DNA of 7,496 nucleotides from Armatimonadota bacterium. GTDB lineage: Bacteria > Armatimonadota > Zipacnadia > Zipacnadales > UBA11051. A program made the position numbers and the translations under genes. The notes under the pieces were generated by a model. It was not told the origin of the DNA. It did not search any database and saw only the letters and a list, made by a program, of their open reading frames with translations. Location of the stretch: positions 12,298 through 19,793 of the forward strand of contig DPJP01000399.1 in the NCBI GenBank assembly GCA_003542955.1, in the 5' to 3' direction. Shown piece by piece: positions 1-5,960 of the stretch (its first letter is position 1; every line of letters starts with the position of its first letter).

Positions 1-792
1 CGGCTTGCCGCGGCCGGCGGGCGAAACCTGCTCGCGCCAGGTGCCGGAGGCCGGGTGACACGCAGAGAGCCAATTGGCCTTCAACCTGGTTGCCTGGTAG
101 TTCTGCCAGGGCTGTGTGCCGTCATCGACGAAGCCGATCGCCGTATCGTCGGAGAATGCACTCCCCCCCTCGGCGACCCGCACCGTCATATTCCCGGTCG
201 CCGGAGCGATGAACGCCTTCTCGACCCACACAAGGGACTCGGCCAGAAGATGCATGCCCGCGGACGATGAGGCGCTGATCGAGAGCAGTGCGCCGGTCAG
301 CGGGTCGGCGGCCGCGGCTGCGAGCGCGCCGCGGTCGGTCATTGTGGCCATACCCCAGTCGTCAAAGGGGGCCTGGATGAGCAGTGTGGGCGGAGGCACC
401 GAGGCGGCCGGTGCTGCCGGAGTCATCGCATTCCATGACTCGAGCGCCCTGGCGATAAGCTGGGTGAAGAGCCCCTGGGCCTGCTCGGCGGAGGCGGAGC
501 CGGCGGCATTGGGGTCGAAGCCCGCGGGTGGATTGCTGTCCAGCGCGGTCTCCTTCGATGCCGTCAGCCTGGCACGGCGGTCGATGCTCTCCTTGCGCAG
601 GCGTTTGATCGTGTCGCTGAGGCTCTTGTCCATCTCGAGCTTCACGTCGGGGTAGCGGCTGCCGGTCTTGAGGACCTTGCTTGCTTCGCCCTCGAGCCTG
701 GCGTCAGCAATCGGCTGGGCGAAGACCGCAACCGACAGCAGCACGGCTGCGAGCACGGCAACACACGTGGCGATGCTGGTTCTGCACACCAT
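1..792 (-). CDS. Secreted protein of unknown function, N-terminal part (runs off left edge)
   Basis: An open frame reads without a stop from an ATG at 792 down to base 1, giving 264 residues; the C-terminus lies outside the window. Residues 1-25 form a typical Sec signal peptide: a short basic start, a hydrophobic stretch (about residues 8-24), and a probable cleavage site V-F-A before Gln26. Residues 50-85 are highly charged and probably helical (KLEMDKSLSDTIKRLRKES). An Ala/Pro-rich linker lies near 120-136. The part from about 180 (ESLVWVEKAFIAPATGNMTV) alternates like a beta-sandwich domain such as a carbohydrate- or ligand-binding jelly roll, but I recognise no family. An AGAGGG ribosome-binding site lies about 10 nt upstream of the ATG. 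The gene is divergent from the beta-propeller gene. I am confident it is a real secreted protein and make no claim on function. Confidence 0.8.
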   Translation of the reverse strand, partial: MVCRTSIATCVAVLAAVLLSVAVFAQPIADARLEGEASKVLKTGSRYPDVKLEMDKSLSDTIKRLRKESIDRRARLTASKETALDSNPPAGFDPNAAGSASAEQAQGLFTQLIARALESWNAMTPAAPAASVPPPTLLIQAPFDDWGMATMTDRGALAAAAADPLTGALLSISASSSAGMHLLAESLVWVEKAFIAPATGNMTVRVAEGGSAFSDDTAIGFVDDGTQPWQNYQATRLKANWLSACHPASGTWREQVSPAGRGKP

Positions 793-1010
793 GGTCGGCA
801 CGCCCTCTACAGGGAATCTCAGGTCGATTAGTCGGCACATACTACATATAATAGTACCCATCCCGGCGGAATGCAACCTCAGTTTGCCATACCGGAGCCC
901 AGACTGGAGCATCCGCAACGACACCTGGAGGATTCGGCGACTCCACGGCGCAATGGGAGATGTGCGTATGCCGGGCAGTCTCCAACACCCAGCCACGGGA
1001 GCGTGCAGCC
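793..1010. promoter_or_regulatory. Divergent intergenic region with candidate promoters and an AT-rich inverted repeat
   Basis: This 218-bp gap separates two divergent genes. Bases 840-856 form an AT-rich inverted repeat, TACTA-N7-TAGTA, in otherwise GC-rich DNA. On the minus strand, TATTAT (848-853) is a 5/6 match to a -10 box; TTGCAT (871-876) sits exactly 17 bp upstream as a weak -35 (3/6), reading toward the secreted-protein gene. On the plus strand, TATAAT (847-852) is a perfect -10, with a weak TCGATT 17 bp upstream (824-829), reading toward the propeller gene. The two -10 boxes overlap within the inverted repeat, so one bound regulator could control both genes. The boxes are visible; their use is inferred. 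Confidence 0.5.
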
Positions 1011-2255
1011 ATGGTCCTCAACCTCGATGCCCATTTTCCTCGATATGAGCAGTTTGACCCCGCAGTGCCGGTCTGGTGTGTGACACCCGGGAAGGGGCGC
1101 ACAATCCACCGCTTCTTCGACACCTCCCCCTTCAGCCCCTCCGGGCGCTATCTCGGCCTGACGCGTCTGGCATCAGACACGCGCCTGCCGGAGCCCGGCG
1201 ATGTGGCCGAGGTGGTGATCGTCGATCTGCAGACGGGGGATGAGAGCATCGTGGCGCAGACGCGCGGGGCCGACACGCAACTCGGCGCGCAGGTGCAGTG
1301 GGGAGCCGATGACACGCAGCTCTTCTACAACGATGTCGACACCGACACCTGGCGACCATTCGGCGTGGTCATGGACGCACGGACCGGCAAGAGCAGACGC
1401 ATCGGCGGGGTCTACATGGTTTCGCCGGACGGCAAGCATGCCGTCTCCCCGTGCCTGCGGAGGATGGCGCGGACACAGGCCGGGTACGGAGTCATCGTGC
1501 CGCCTGAGCACATCCCGGAGAACCATGGCGCGCCGGAGGATGACGGCGTGTATGTGACCGATACTGCCACGGGTGAGAAGAGGCTGCTGGTCTCACTGGC
1601 GCAGGTATTCGAGGAAGCGATCCCGGACGAGGAGAAGGACGAGTTCGCCGGTGGCAACTTCTACACGTTCCACGTCAAGTACACGCTCCAGGGAGACCGC
1701 ATCGCCGCCGTCGTCCGCTGGAAGCCCGAGGAATCGACTCCCCGCATGCGCCATGCAATCATCACCATGAAGACAGACGGCAGCGATCTGCACCACGCTA
1801 TCCCGTTCCCCGTCTGGGATGCTCGCGGCCATCACCCCAACTGGACGCCCGATGGGAAGCGGATCATGATGAACCTGACGGTTGATGACACAATGCGGCT
1901 GGTCAGCGCGGGCTATGACGGCAGTAACCTGGGGCTGATGTCGCGGGTACTCGAGGGCTCCGGCCACCCGAGTCTGCACCCGGACGGCAGGCACGTGGTG
2001 ACCGATGTCTACGAGCATGAGCGGCTGGCCTTCGAGAATGGGACGGCGCCGATACGGCTGCTCGACCTGCACGAGGACACGGAGACGATGCTGTGCCGGA
2101 TACGCATCAGGCCCGAGTGGGCGGGTCCAAGGAAGGAACTGCGGATCGACCCCCATCCAGCGTGGGACCGCTCGTGGCGCTATGTAGCCTTCAATGCCTG
2201 CGCCGACGGCCTGCGCGGGGTGTACGTGGCCGACCTGGAGGCGCTGCTGGGGTAG
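1011..2255 (+). CDS. TolB-like / oligogalacturonate-lyase-like beta-propeller protein
   Basis: The 414-residue protein has no signal peptide, so it is probably cytoplasmic. It contains repeated WD40-like/PD40 blade motifs: SPSGRYLGL near residue 42, SPDGKHAV near 138, HHPNWTPDGKRIMMN at 274-288, GHPSLHPDGRHVV near 318 and DPHPAWDRSWRYVAFNA near 380, each with the P-x-W/S-x-D-G-R turn typical of TolB-type propellers. Length and the histidine-rich late blades (HHP, GHP, DPHP) resemble the oligogalacturonate lyase (Pectate_lyase22) group, in which histidines bind the catalytic metal. I cannot assign the ligands here, so lyase activity is only a possibility. The start is placed at the ATG at 1011 because a GGGAG lies 9 nt upstream and the protein then begins MVLNLDAHFPRYEQF. 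The in-frame ATG at 960 would add 17 unlikely residues and has no correctly spaced ribosome-binding site. The gene ends 7 bp from the convergent membrane-protein gene. Confidence 0.85.
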   Translation: MVLNLDAHFPRYEQFDPAVPVWCVTPGKGRTIHRFFDTSPFSPSGRYLGLTRLASDTRLPEPGDVAEVVIVDLQTGDESIVAQTRGADTQLGAQVQWGADDTQLFYNDVDTDTWRPFGVVMDARTGKSRRIGGVYMVSPDGKHAVSPCLRRMARTQAGYGVIVPPEHIPENHGAPEDDGVYVTDTATGEKRLLVSLAQVFEEAIPDEEKDEFAGGNFYTFHVKYTLQGDRIAAVVRWKPEESTPRMRHAIITMKTDGSDLHHAIPFPVWDARGHHPNWTPDGKRIMMNLTVDDTMRLVSAGYDGSNLGLMSRVLEGSGHPSLHPDGRHVVTDVYEHERLAFENGTAPIRLLDLHEDTETMLCRIRIRPEWAGPRKELRIDPHPAWDRSWRYVAFNACADGLRGVYVADLEALLG

Positions 2256-2262
2256 ACGGCGC

Positions 2263-2514
2263 CTACTTCTCCCGCCGCCCGATGCGGAACAGCACGATCA
2301 CGATCACCGCGCCGGAAGTCGCCACGAACAGGCTCCAGAGGTTGAAGCCGGTCACAGGGGCGCCGCCGATGAAGGTGAATACCAGCCCGCCGACGACGGC
2401 GCCGATGATGCCGAGAACGATGTTGGTCAGGCAGCCGCGTCGCGGCTCGCCCACAAGCACGGACGCGAGCCAGCCGGCGATGCCGCCGAGTATGATCCAT
2501 CCAAGAATGCTCAC
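2263..2514 (-). CDS. GlsB/YeaQ/YmgE-family small membrane protein
   Basis: This is an 83-residue, very hydrophobic protein with three likely membrane segments (about residues 2-20, 30-50 and 58-77) and a basic C-terminal tail (RIGRREK). The pattern LGGIAGWLASVLVGE followed by a Gly-rich NIVLGIIGAVVGGLVF segment is the signature of the GlsB/YeaQ/YmgE (transglycosylase-associated, stress-response) family, which are about 80-residue inner-membrane proteins of unclear biochemical role. The preferred start is GTG at 2514: AAGGTGG (2524-2530) lies 9 nt upstream. The in-frame TTG at 2523 abuts that site and is too close. The gene follows its paralogue by 46 bp on the same strand and is probably cotranscribed with it. 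It converges on the beta-propeller gene, with only 7 bp between stops. Confidence 0.87.
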   Translation of the reverse strand: MSILGWIILGGIAGWLASVLVGEPRRGCLTNIVLGIIGAVVGGLVFTFIGGAPVTGFNLWSLFVATSGAVIVIVLFRIGRREK

Positions 2515-2560
2515 CTGTATCAACCACCTTCAGAGGGGATGAAGGGAGGGCCGCGCCCGG

Positions 2561-2785
2561 CTACCTGCCGCGCGCTGCCGAGATGATGCCGCCGACGACC
2601 GCGATCAAGACCACTATCACCGCGACGCCCCACAGCAGCTCGAGGAAGTGCAGCGCCAGGCCTACTGCGACTCCGGCGGCGGCGAAGGTCAGCACGAAGC
2701 TGATGTAGCCACGCTTCTCACCGATAATCGCCCACAGCACATAGCCCACTATGCCGCCGAGTACCGCCCAGCCCGCAAGACCCAT
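2561..2785 (-). CDS. Small membrane protein, paralogue of the downstream YeaQ-type protein
   Basis: The 74-residue protein has three likely membrane helices (about residues 3-21, 27-48 and 50-69) and a short basic end (AARGR). Its N-terminal half follows the neighbouring YeaQ-like protein residue for residue at key positions: GW-x2-LGGI-x-G at residues 5-14 in both, and G-E at 22-23 followed by R-G. It therefore appears to be a diverged tandem paralogue, though it lacks the loop around residues 50-58 of its neighbour. The ATG at 2785 is chosen because AGGAG lies 7 nt upstream and the frame further upstream has poor coding character and overlaps the SGNH hydrolase gene. A strong promoter lies just upstream (2807-2836), with a very short leader. 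Function is unknown; a membrane stress role is inferred from the family. Confidence 0.8.
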   Translation of the reverse strand: MGLAGWAVLGGIVGYVLWAIIGEKRGYISFVLTFAAAGVAVGLALHFLELLWGVAVIVVLIAVVGGIISAARGR

Positions 2786-2806
2786 CTCGAGGCTCCTCTC
2801 GATTGC

Positions 2807-2836
2807 ATTATACCAGTATACGAAAGGAGCAGCCAA
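2807..2836 (-). promoter_or_regulatory. Extended -10 promoter of the small membrane protein pair
   Basis: On the minus strand, a perfect TATAAT (2807-2812) is preceded by TGG, giving the extended -10 motif TGnTATAAT. A TTGGCT (2831-2836, 4/6 match to TTGACA) lies 18 bp upstream. Transcription would start near 2800, about 15 nt before the ATG at 2785 and just before the AGGAG ribosome-binding site. The -10 overlaps a perfect inverted repeat, TATAC-N2-GTATA (2809-2820), a possible operator. The close match and placement make this the best promoter in the window; regulator binding is inferred. Confidence 0.65.
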
Positions 2837-2874
2837 CAGGTTGCGCCTGCCGTGGTGCTTCTTCGCCCCCGGCG

Positions 2875-3645
2875 TCAGGGCGCGGTCGCGGCATCTTGCG
2901 CGGTGATCTCGGCCCACAGACTCTCGACCACAGGTCGGACCACGGCGGTCCAGCTCACGTAGACCTCCGGCTGCAGGTGCAGGCGGTCGGCGAGATAGCA
3001 TTCCTCGCGGGGCAGGCCGTCCTCTCCCAGCAGCGTCGGGACAATGTCGATGTAGGTCAGGCGCGGGTCGCTTGCGCATAGTTCGGCCAGCGCGGCGTTG
3101 CCGGCCTGGTACTTCTCCCAGAGATGCCAGCGCGAGGGGCTCGGCTTGTTGGAGACGAATGCCACGCGCGTCTGTGGGTTCCGGGCGAATACCTTCTCGA
3201 GGAAGAGCCCGACATACTTCATGTAGTTGTCGATGTCAACGGCCTGCTGCGGCATGTCGTTGTCGCCGATGTAGGCGACGATCAGCCGGGGCTGCGTCGG
3301 GAGCACGGAGCGCTCCGCATACCACCACAGGTGGATGCTCTGCGAGCCGCCGAAAGCGCGGTTGCGCACAGGCATCGGAGCCATGTCCTGCTCGACACTG
3401 AGCCAGCGGACCATGCTTGAGCTGCCTGTGAAGACAATGCCCCCGCTCATCGGCCGCTGCAGGTCATCCGCGGCGAATCGCTCCATATAGTTCTCGAAGG
3501 ACAGCTTGAAGCTGCGGGCCTGATGTGTTGCCACCGGTATGCCGTCGGCGCCCTCGACAATGCTCACCTGATCATCTCCCAGACATTGGGTACCAAGGGC
3601 GAGCAATGCAACCAGGCCCGACAGGACGGCCGTCGCGCGTGTCAT
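2875..3645 (-). CDS. Exported SGNH/GDSL-type hydrolase
   Basis: The 256-residue protein has a signal peptide (hydrophobic residues 4-19, likely cleavage after C-L-G at 23). The SGNH blocks are in order. Block I is VFTGSSSMVRW, with nucleophile Ser76 in G-S-S, where the classical motif has G-D-S. Block II is NRAFGGS near Gly99. Block III is YIGDNDM with Asn129 (G-x-N-D). Block V is LADRLHL, giving the D-x-x-H pair Asp220 and His223. The FTGSSS-type block I is typical of a bacterial SGNH subgroup of presumed esterases/acetylhydrolases. Substrates of this subgroup are often acyl or acetyl groups on glycans, but none can be named here. The ATG at 3645 has GAGGTGA about 5 nt upstream. All four catalytic positions are present, so it should be active. 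It lies upstream of the two small membrane proteins, which have their own promoter. Confidence 0.9.
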   Translation of the reverse strand: MTRATAVLSGLVALLALGTQCLGDDQVSIVEGADGIPVATHQARSFKLSFENYMERFAADDLQRPMSGGIVFTGSSSMVRWLSVEQDMAPMPVRNRAFGGSQSIHLWWYAERSVLPTQPRLIVAYIGDNDMPQQAVDIDNYMKYVGLFLEKVFARNPQTRVAFVSNKPSPSRWHLWEKYQAGNAALAELCASDPRLTYIDIVPTLLGEDGLPREECYLADRLHLQPEVYVSWTAVVRPVVESLWAEITAQDAATAP

Positions 3646-3897
3646 TACTTCACCTCGTCACCAGTTCTGTAGTACCAGACAGACGCGCCTGTCGCAGGGA
3701 CGGCGCGCGGGTCCACCAGATTAGCACGTTTCATGCGCCTTGGGTAGTGCGCCCGCGGCGGCCGGCATGCCTCGGCGCACGCCACGATTCTGTTGCCGTC
3801 GTAGACAAAAACGCACACAACAAAGGCACATCCTCCAAATGCGTTACCGACGCGCATGCCTCAATCACTGCCGTTGCAGGAGTAGGAGTGGGCACAG
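3646..3897. other. Divergent intergenic region, no clear gene or promoter
   Basis: This 252-bp gap separates the divergent SGNH and rhomboid-like genes. It contains a locally AT-richer patch around 3806-3840 that could hold promoters, but I see no convincing pair of boxes on either strand. A minus-strand 70-codon open frame (3857 to 3645) ends in a TAATG overlap with the SGNH start codon, the geometry of translational coupling. Its start has no well-spaced ribosome-binding site and the sequence matches nothing I know, so I do not call it a gene. Confidence 0.4.
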
Positions 3898-5088
3898 ATG
3901 CTTCCGTACGCGACAGATCGAGAACTGCAGCGCGACCCGTGGGCGACGATCGGCGTCCTCGCGGCCTGCGTCCTGGCGTCAGTCGCGCAGTACACCTCGC
4001 CGGAGGTATACCGGATGTTGCTGCTCGACCCCGAGCAATTCCACTGGTGGTCGATGCTCACTACCACCCTCGCGCAGGGCAGCATCATCCAGCTCATCGT
4101 CTTCGGGCTGTTCCTGTGGACCTTCAGTTCACATCTGGAGGACATCATCGGGCCGGCCTGGCTGCTGGCGATCTTCTTCTCGTCGACACTGATCGGGGCC
4201 GCGGTCCACCTGCTCACGCCGGCGCTCGGCCTGCAGGCTGTTGTCGGCCCGGTGGGGATGAACGGTCCGATCGCGGCCATGCTGGCGATCTTCGTCATCC
4301 GCCTCCCGGCGACCAGGGTCGAGCTGTTTGGCTACTCGATGCGCATGAGGCAGGGCGGCAGCCTCACCCTGCCGGTGATCTGGGCGGCGGGGGTATTCGC
4401 GCTCGCGGACCTGTTCCTGCGCTTGCTGCGTGATTACTGCGGGCCGGTCAGGCTCACGACGTTCCTGGGGCTGTGGACGTGCGCAGGCGTCGGCGTCGCG
4501 TGGGCGTTGCTGCTGCCTGCACTGAGAAAGGCCGCTGATGAGGCTGTGCTGCACGAGGCCGGCGGCTTTGCGGCAGCGGGGACCTACGGCGCCGCCGGGA
4601 TGGCCGTCGAGGAGCAACTGCTCAAGCGTCCGAACGACCCGCATCTGCGCCTGCAGGCGGCCCACTACTTCCAGCACCGTGGCAAGACGCTCTCCCGCGC
4701 GCTCGAGCACTATACGGAGGCGATCAGGCTGCTGCTGAAGGCCGGCAGGCCCGTCGAGGCGCTCGCCGCGTGGGAGAAGGCCGCCACTGCCTTCACTCCC
4801 GAGCAGTTCGACCCGGGTGTCGTCTGCGACCTCGCCGTGGCCGCCGACAATGCCGGAGAGTGTGCAATCGCCCGCGAGCTGTACCAGGCTGTGGCAACCA
4901 GCCATCCGAACAGCCGGACGGCACCGACGGCGGCATTCAGGCTCGCCGCCATGCTGGAGCGGACGGGGGACGCAGGCCGCGCGCAGGAGTGGTACCGGGC
5001 AGTCATCAAGAACTGGCCCAACAGCCAGGAGGAGCTGGATGCGGAGGTGGCGCTGAAGCGGATGGGCCGGCGGCTCGATGACACGTGA
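3898..5088 (+). CDS. Rhomboid-like membrane protein with C-terminal TPR-like domain, probable pseudoprotease
   Basis: The 396-residue protein has about six membrane helices (roughly 17-31, 62-78, 86-106, 113-134, 158-177, 188-207) followed by a soluble helical region of TPR type (about 236-392; e.g. ALEHYTEAIRLLLKAGRPVEAL, CAIARELYQAVATSHPNS, RAQEWYRAVIKNWPNS). The membrane part matches the rhomboid pattern: WWSMLTTTLAQGS corresponds to the W-x-x-x-T-x-x-x-x-H-G segment, HLEDIIG (79-85) keeps the conserved L1-loop E-D-x-x-G, and GMNG (120-123) occupies the place of the catalytic G-x-S-G. Serine is replaced by Asn122, the second-helix H-x-x-x-N site reads QLIVFG, and the last helix (WTCAGVGVAWALL) has no catalytic histidine. 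It is therefore probably proteolytically inactive, acting as a membrane binding or scaffold protein. A GGAG lies 9 nt before the ATG, and an in-frame TAG just upstream excludes earlier starts. Confidence 0.8.
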   Translation: MLPYATDRELQRDPWATIGVLAACVLASVAQYTSPEVYRMLLLDPEQFHWWSMLTTTLAQGSIIQLIVFGLFLWTFSSHLEDIIGPAWLLAIFFSSTLIGAAVHLLTPALGLQAVVGPVGMNGPIAAMLAIFVIRLPATRVELFGYSMRMRQGGSLTLPVIWAAGVFALADLFLRLLRDYCGPVRLTTFLGLWTCAGVGVAWALLLPALRKAADEAVLHEAGGFAAAGTYGAAGMAVEEQLLKRPNDPHLRLQAAHYFQHRGKTLSRALEHYTEAIRLLLKAGRPVEALAAWEKAATAFTPEQFDPGVVCDLAVAADNAGECAIARELYQAVATSHPNSRTAPTAAFRLAAMLERTGDAGRAQEWYRAVIKNWPNSQEELDAEVALKRMGRRLDDT

Positions 5089-5123
5089 TCGGCGACACGA
5101 GCAGGGATGCGTGGGCAGAGGGT

Positions 5124-5153
5124 GGAAGTGACCGCCCGTATAGCGGTACTTCC
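5124..5153 (+). terminator. Strong hairpin after the rhomboid-like gene, possible terminator
   Basis: GGAAGT (5124-5129) and ACCGC (5131-5135) pair with GCGGT (5143-5147) and ACTTCC (5148-5153), giving 11 base pairs with a one-base bulge and a 7-nt loop. It starts 35 bp after the stop codon. It is followed by a G-rich stretch and no T tract, so it is not a classical intrinsic terminator. It may act as a 3' stabilising stem or Rho-associated signal, or belong to the adjacent repeat. Confidence 0.4.
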
Positions 5154-5216
5154 GGGGTACGGGGGCTCCGCCCATAGGCGCTAACATGAGCGCTTTCGGA
5201 GCGTTGGAAGGGCCGG

Positions 5217-5756
5217 TCCCGCAGCTGCAGAGATTTCCTTGCATGCGTTCATTTGACGCCCAGGGGCGGTGTGACGCCGTTGACGCAAGTGCAAGCCCCG
5301 GCGACGCACGCTCTGTCCAATCAATTATGGCAATTCGACATGTGCCGCAAGGTGCCCATGCGCCGGCGACCTGAGACTACGGCACACGGCCCCAACGCCT
5401 AACGGCGAACGTCGCGGGGCTCTGCCCCACACCCCGCTGGGGAACTGCGAGTTCCCCAGACCCCGCGATGAGGAACGGCGCTGGAGGCACCCTGAGGGGC
5501 GGAATGGCGCGGCGCAACGACCGTGCGAACCACCGGCCGCCCGCGCCGCGCCCGTCGGGCGCGATGCGGCCGACTCCGTGGTTCGCCCACCAGGCGCCGA
5601 ACGGCACATGCGTAGCTTCACACGCATTCGGCCAGAATTGACTGGACGCGATGATCGACACCAGTGCTCGCAAGGCTGGGATAGTGCTATGCAGCGCCTG
5701 CACATCTCTGGGAGTGTCCAATAGAATCCGCCCAGAAAATGTCTGCAGCCGCGGGA
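5217..5756. repeat. Inner inverted-repeat segment nested in copy 1
   Basis: Compared with copy 2, copy 1 carries 540 bp here in place of a 33-bp segment (6763-6795). This extra block has its own inverted ends, 5217-5239 and 5734-5756, matching at 20 of 23 positions, and similarity continues inward for some tens of bases (TTCATTTGAC-type near 5248 against 5710-5727). It is either a second foldback element inserted into the stem of the first or a long form of the same element. No direct duplication flanks it. Confidence 0.5.
5413..5467. repeat. Apical cruciform: nested perfect inverted repeats
   Basis: CTGGGGAACT (5437-5446) and AGTTCCCCAG (5450-5459) form a perfect 10-bp stem around GCG. Outside it, CGCGGGG (5413-5419) and CCCCGCG (5461-5467) pair perfectly. 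Together they form the apex of the long foldback element. No T tract follows, so it is not a typical terminator. Confidence 0.7.
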
Positions 5757-5960
5757 AGACCGGCCCGCGTATGCCTTTCGCGAACGAAACGTCAGCCCTT
5801 GGCGGCGCGGTGATCGCGGACCAGTCTCGTGACGCCGCAAAGGACGCGGCGTCTCTCGGCTGGCCCCTCCAACGACGTCTGCACGATCCGCCAGATGCTT
5901 ATGTTAGCGCATATGGGCAGGGCGCCTGACACTTCGCAAGACACAACATGAGGTGACACG

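Larger units (their letters stand above)
5170..5918. mobile_element. Long foldback (inverted-repeat) element, copy 1, about 749 bp, non-coding
   Basis: The ends match over 18 bp with one mismatch in inverted orientation: 5170-5187 (GCCCATAGGCGCTAACAT) against 5901-5918. Moving inward, further inverted blocks occur in order: 5201-5214 with 5862-5874 (GCGTTGGAAGGGCC type), 5217-5239 with 5734-5756 (20 of 23), 5315-5331 with 5631-5647 (15 of 17), 5339-5347 with 5602-5610 (9 of 9), 5413-5419 with 5461-5467 (7 of 7), and a perfect 10-bp stem with a 3-nt loop at the apex (5437-5459). The region has only overlapping out-of-frame open frames on both strands and nothing resembling a transposase. It resembles a MITE or foldback element needing helper functions in trans, or a very large structured RNA. 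Mobility is inferred from the second copy at 6716-6954; no target-site duplication is evident. Confidence 0.65.

Noticed and set aside
116..655. 179-codon plus-strand frame
   Set aside because: It is antisense to a minus-strand frame with a clear signal peptide and ribosome-binding site; composition is Ser/Ala-rich as expected of a shadow.
960..1010. N-terminal extension of the beta-propeller protein
   Set aside because: The ATG at 960 has no spaced ribosome-binding site and the extra 17 residues do not fit the fold; the ATG at 1011 does.
2561..3079. 172-codon minus-strand frame extending the small membrane protein upstream
   Set aside because: The upstream part overlaps the SGNH hydrolase gene and is Arg/Pro-rich shadow sequence; the internal ATG at 2785 has a ribosome-binding site and promoter.
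4129..5244. 371-codon minus-strand frame antisense to the rhomboid-like gene
   Set aside because: It is Arg/Gln/Pro-rich with no recognisable domain, while the plus strand encodes a clear membrane protein.
5397..5403. GCCTAAC resembling an integron attC core site
   Set aside because: No matching GTTRRRY partner at a suitable distance and no integrase or cassette structure in the window.
5651..5929. Open frame of 92 codons within foldback copy 1 that resembles one of about 60 codons in copy 2 (6783-6965)
   Set aside because: The similarity follows the nucleotide repeat on both strands, including the hairpin, and the frames have no proper ribosome-binding site; the conserved signal is the inverted structure, not a protein.
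5089..5960. CRISPR array or tRNA gene in the gene-free stretch
   Set aside because: There are no regularly spaced direct repeats and no cloverleaf with T-loop consensus; the repeats are inverted and nested.
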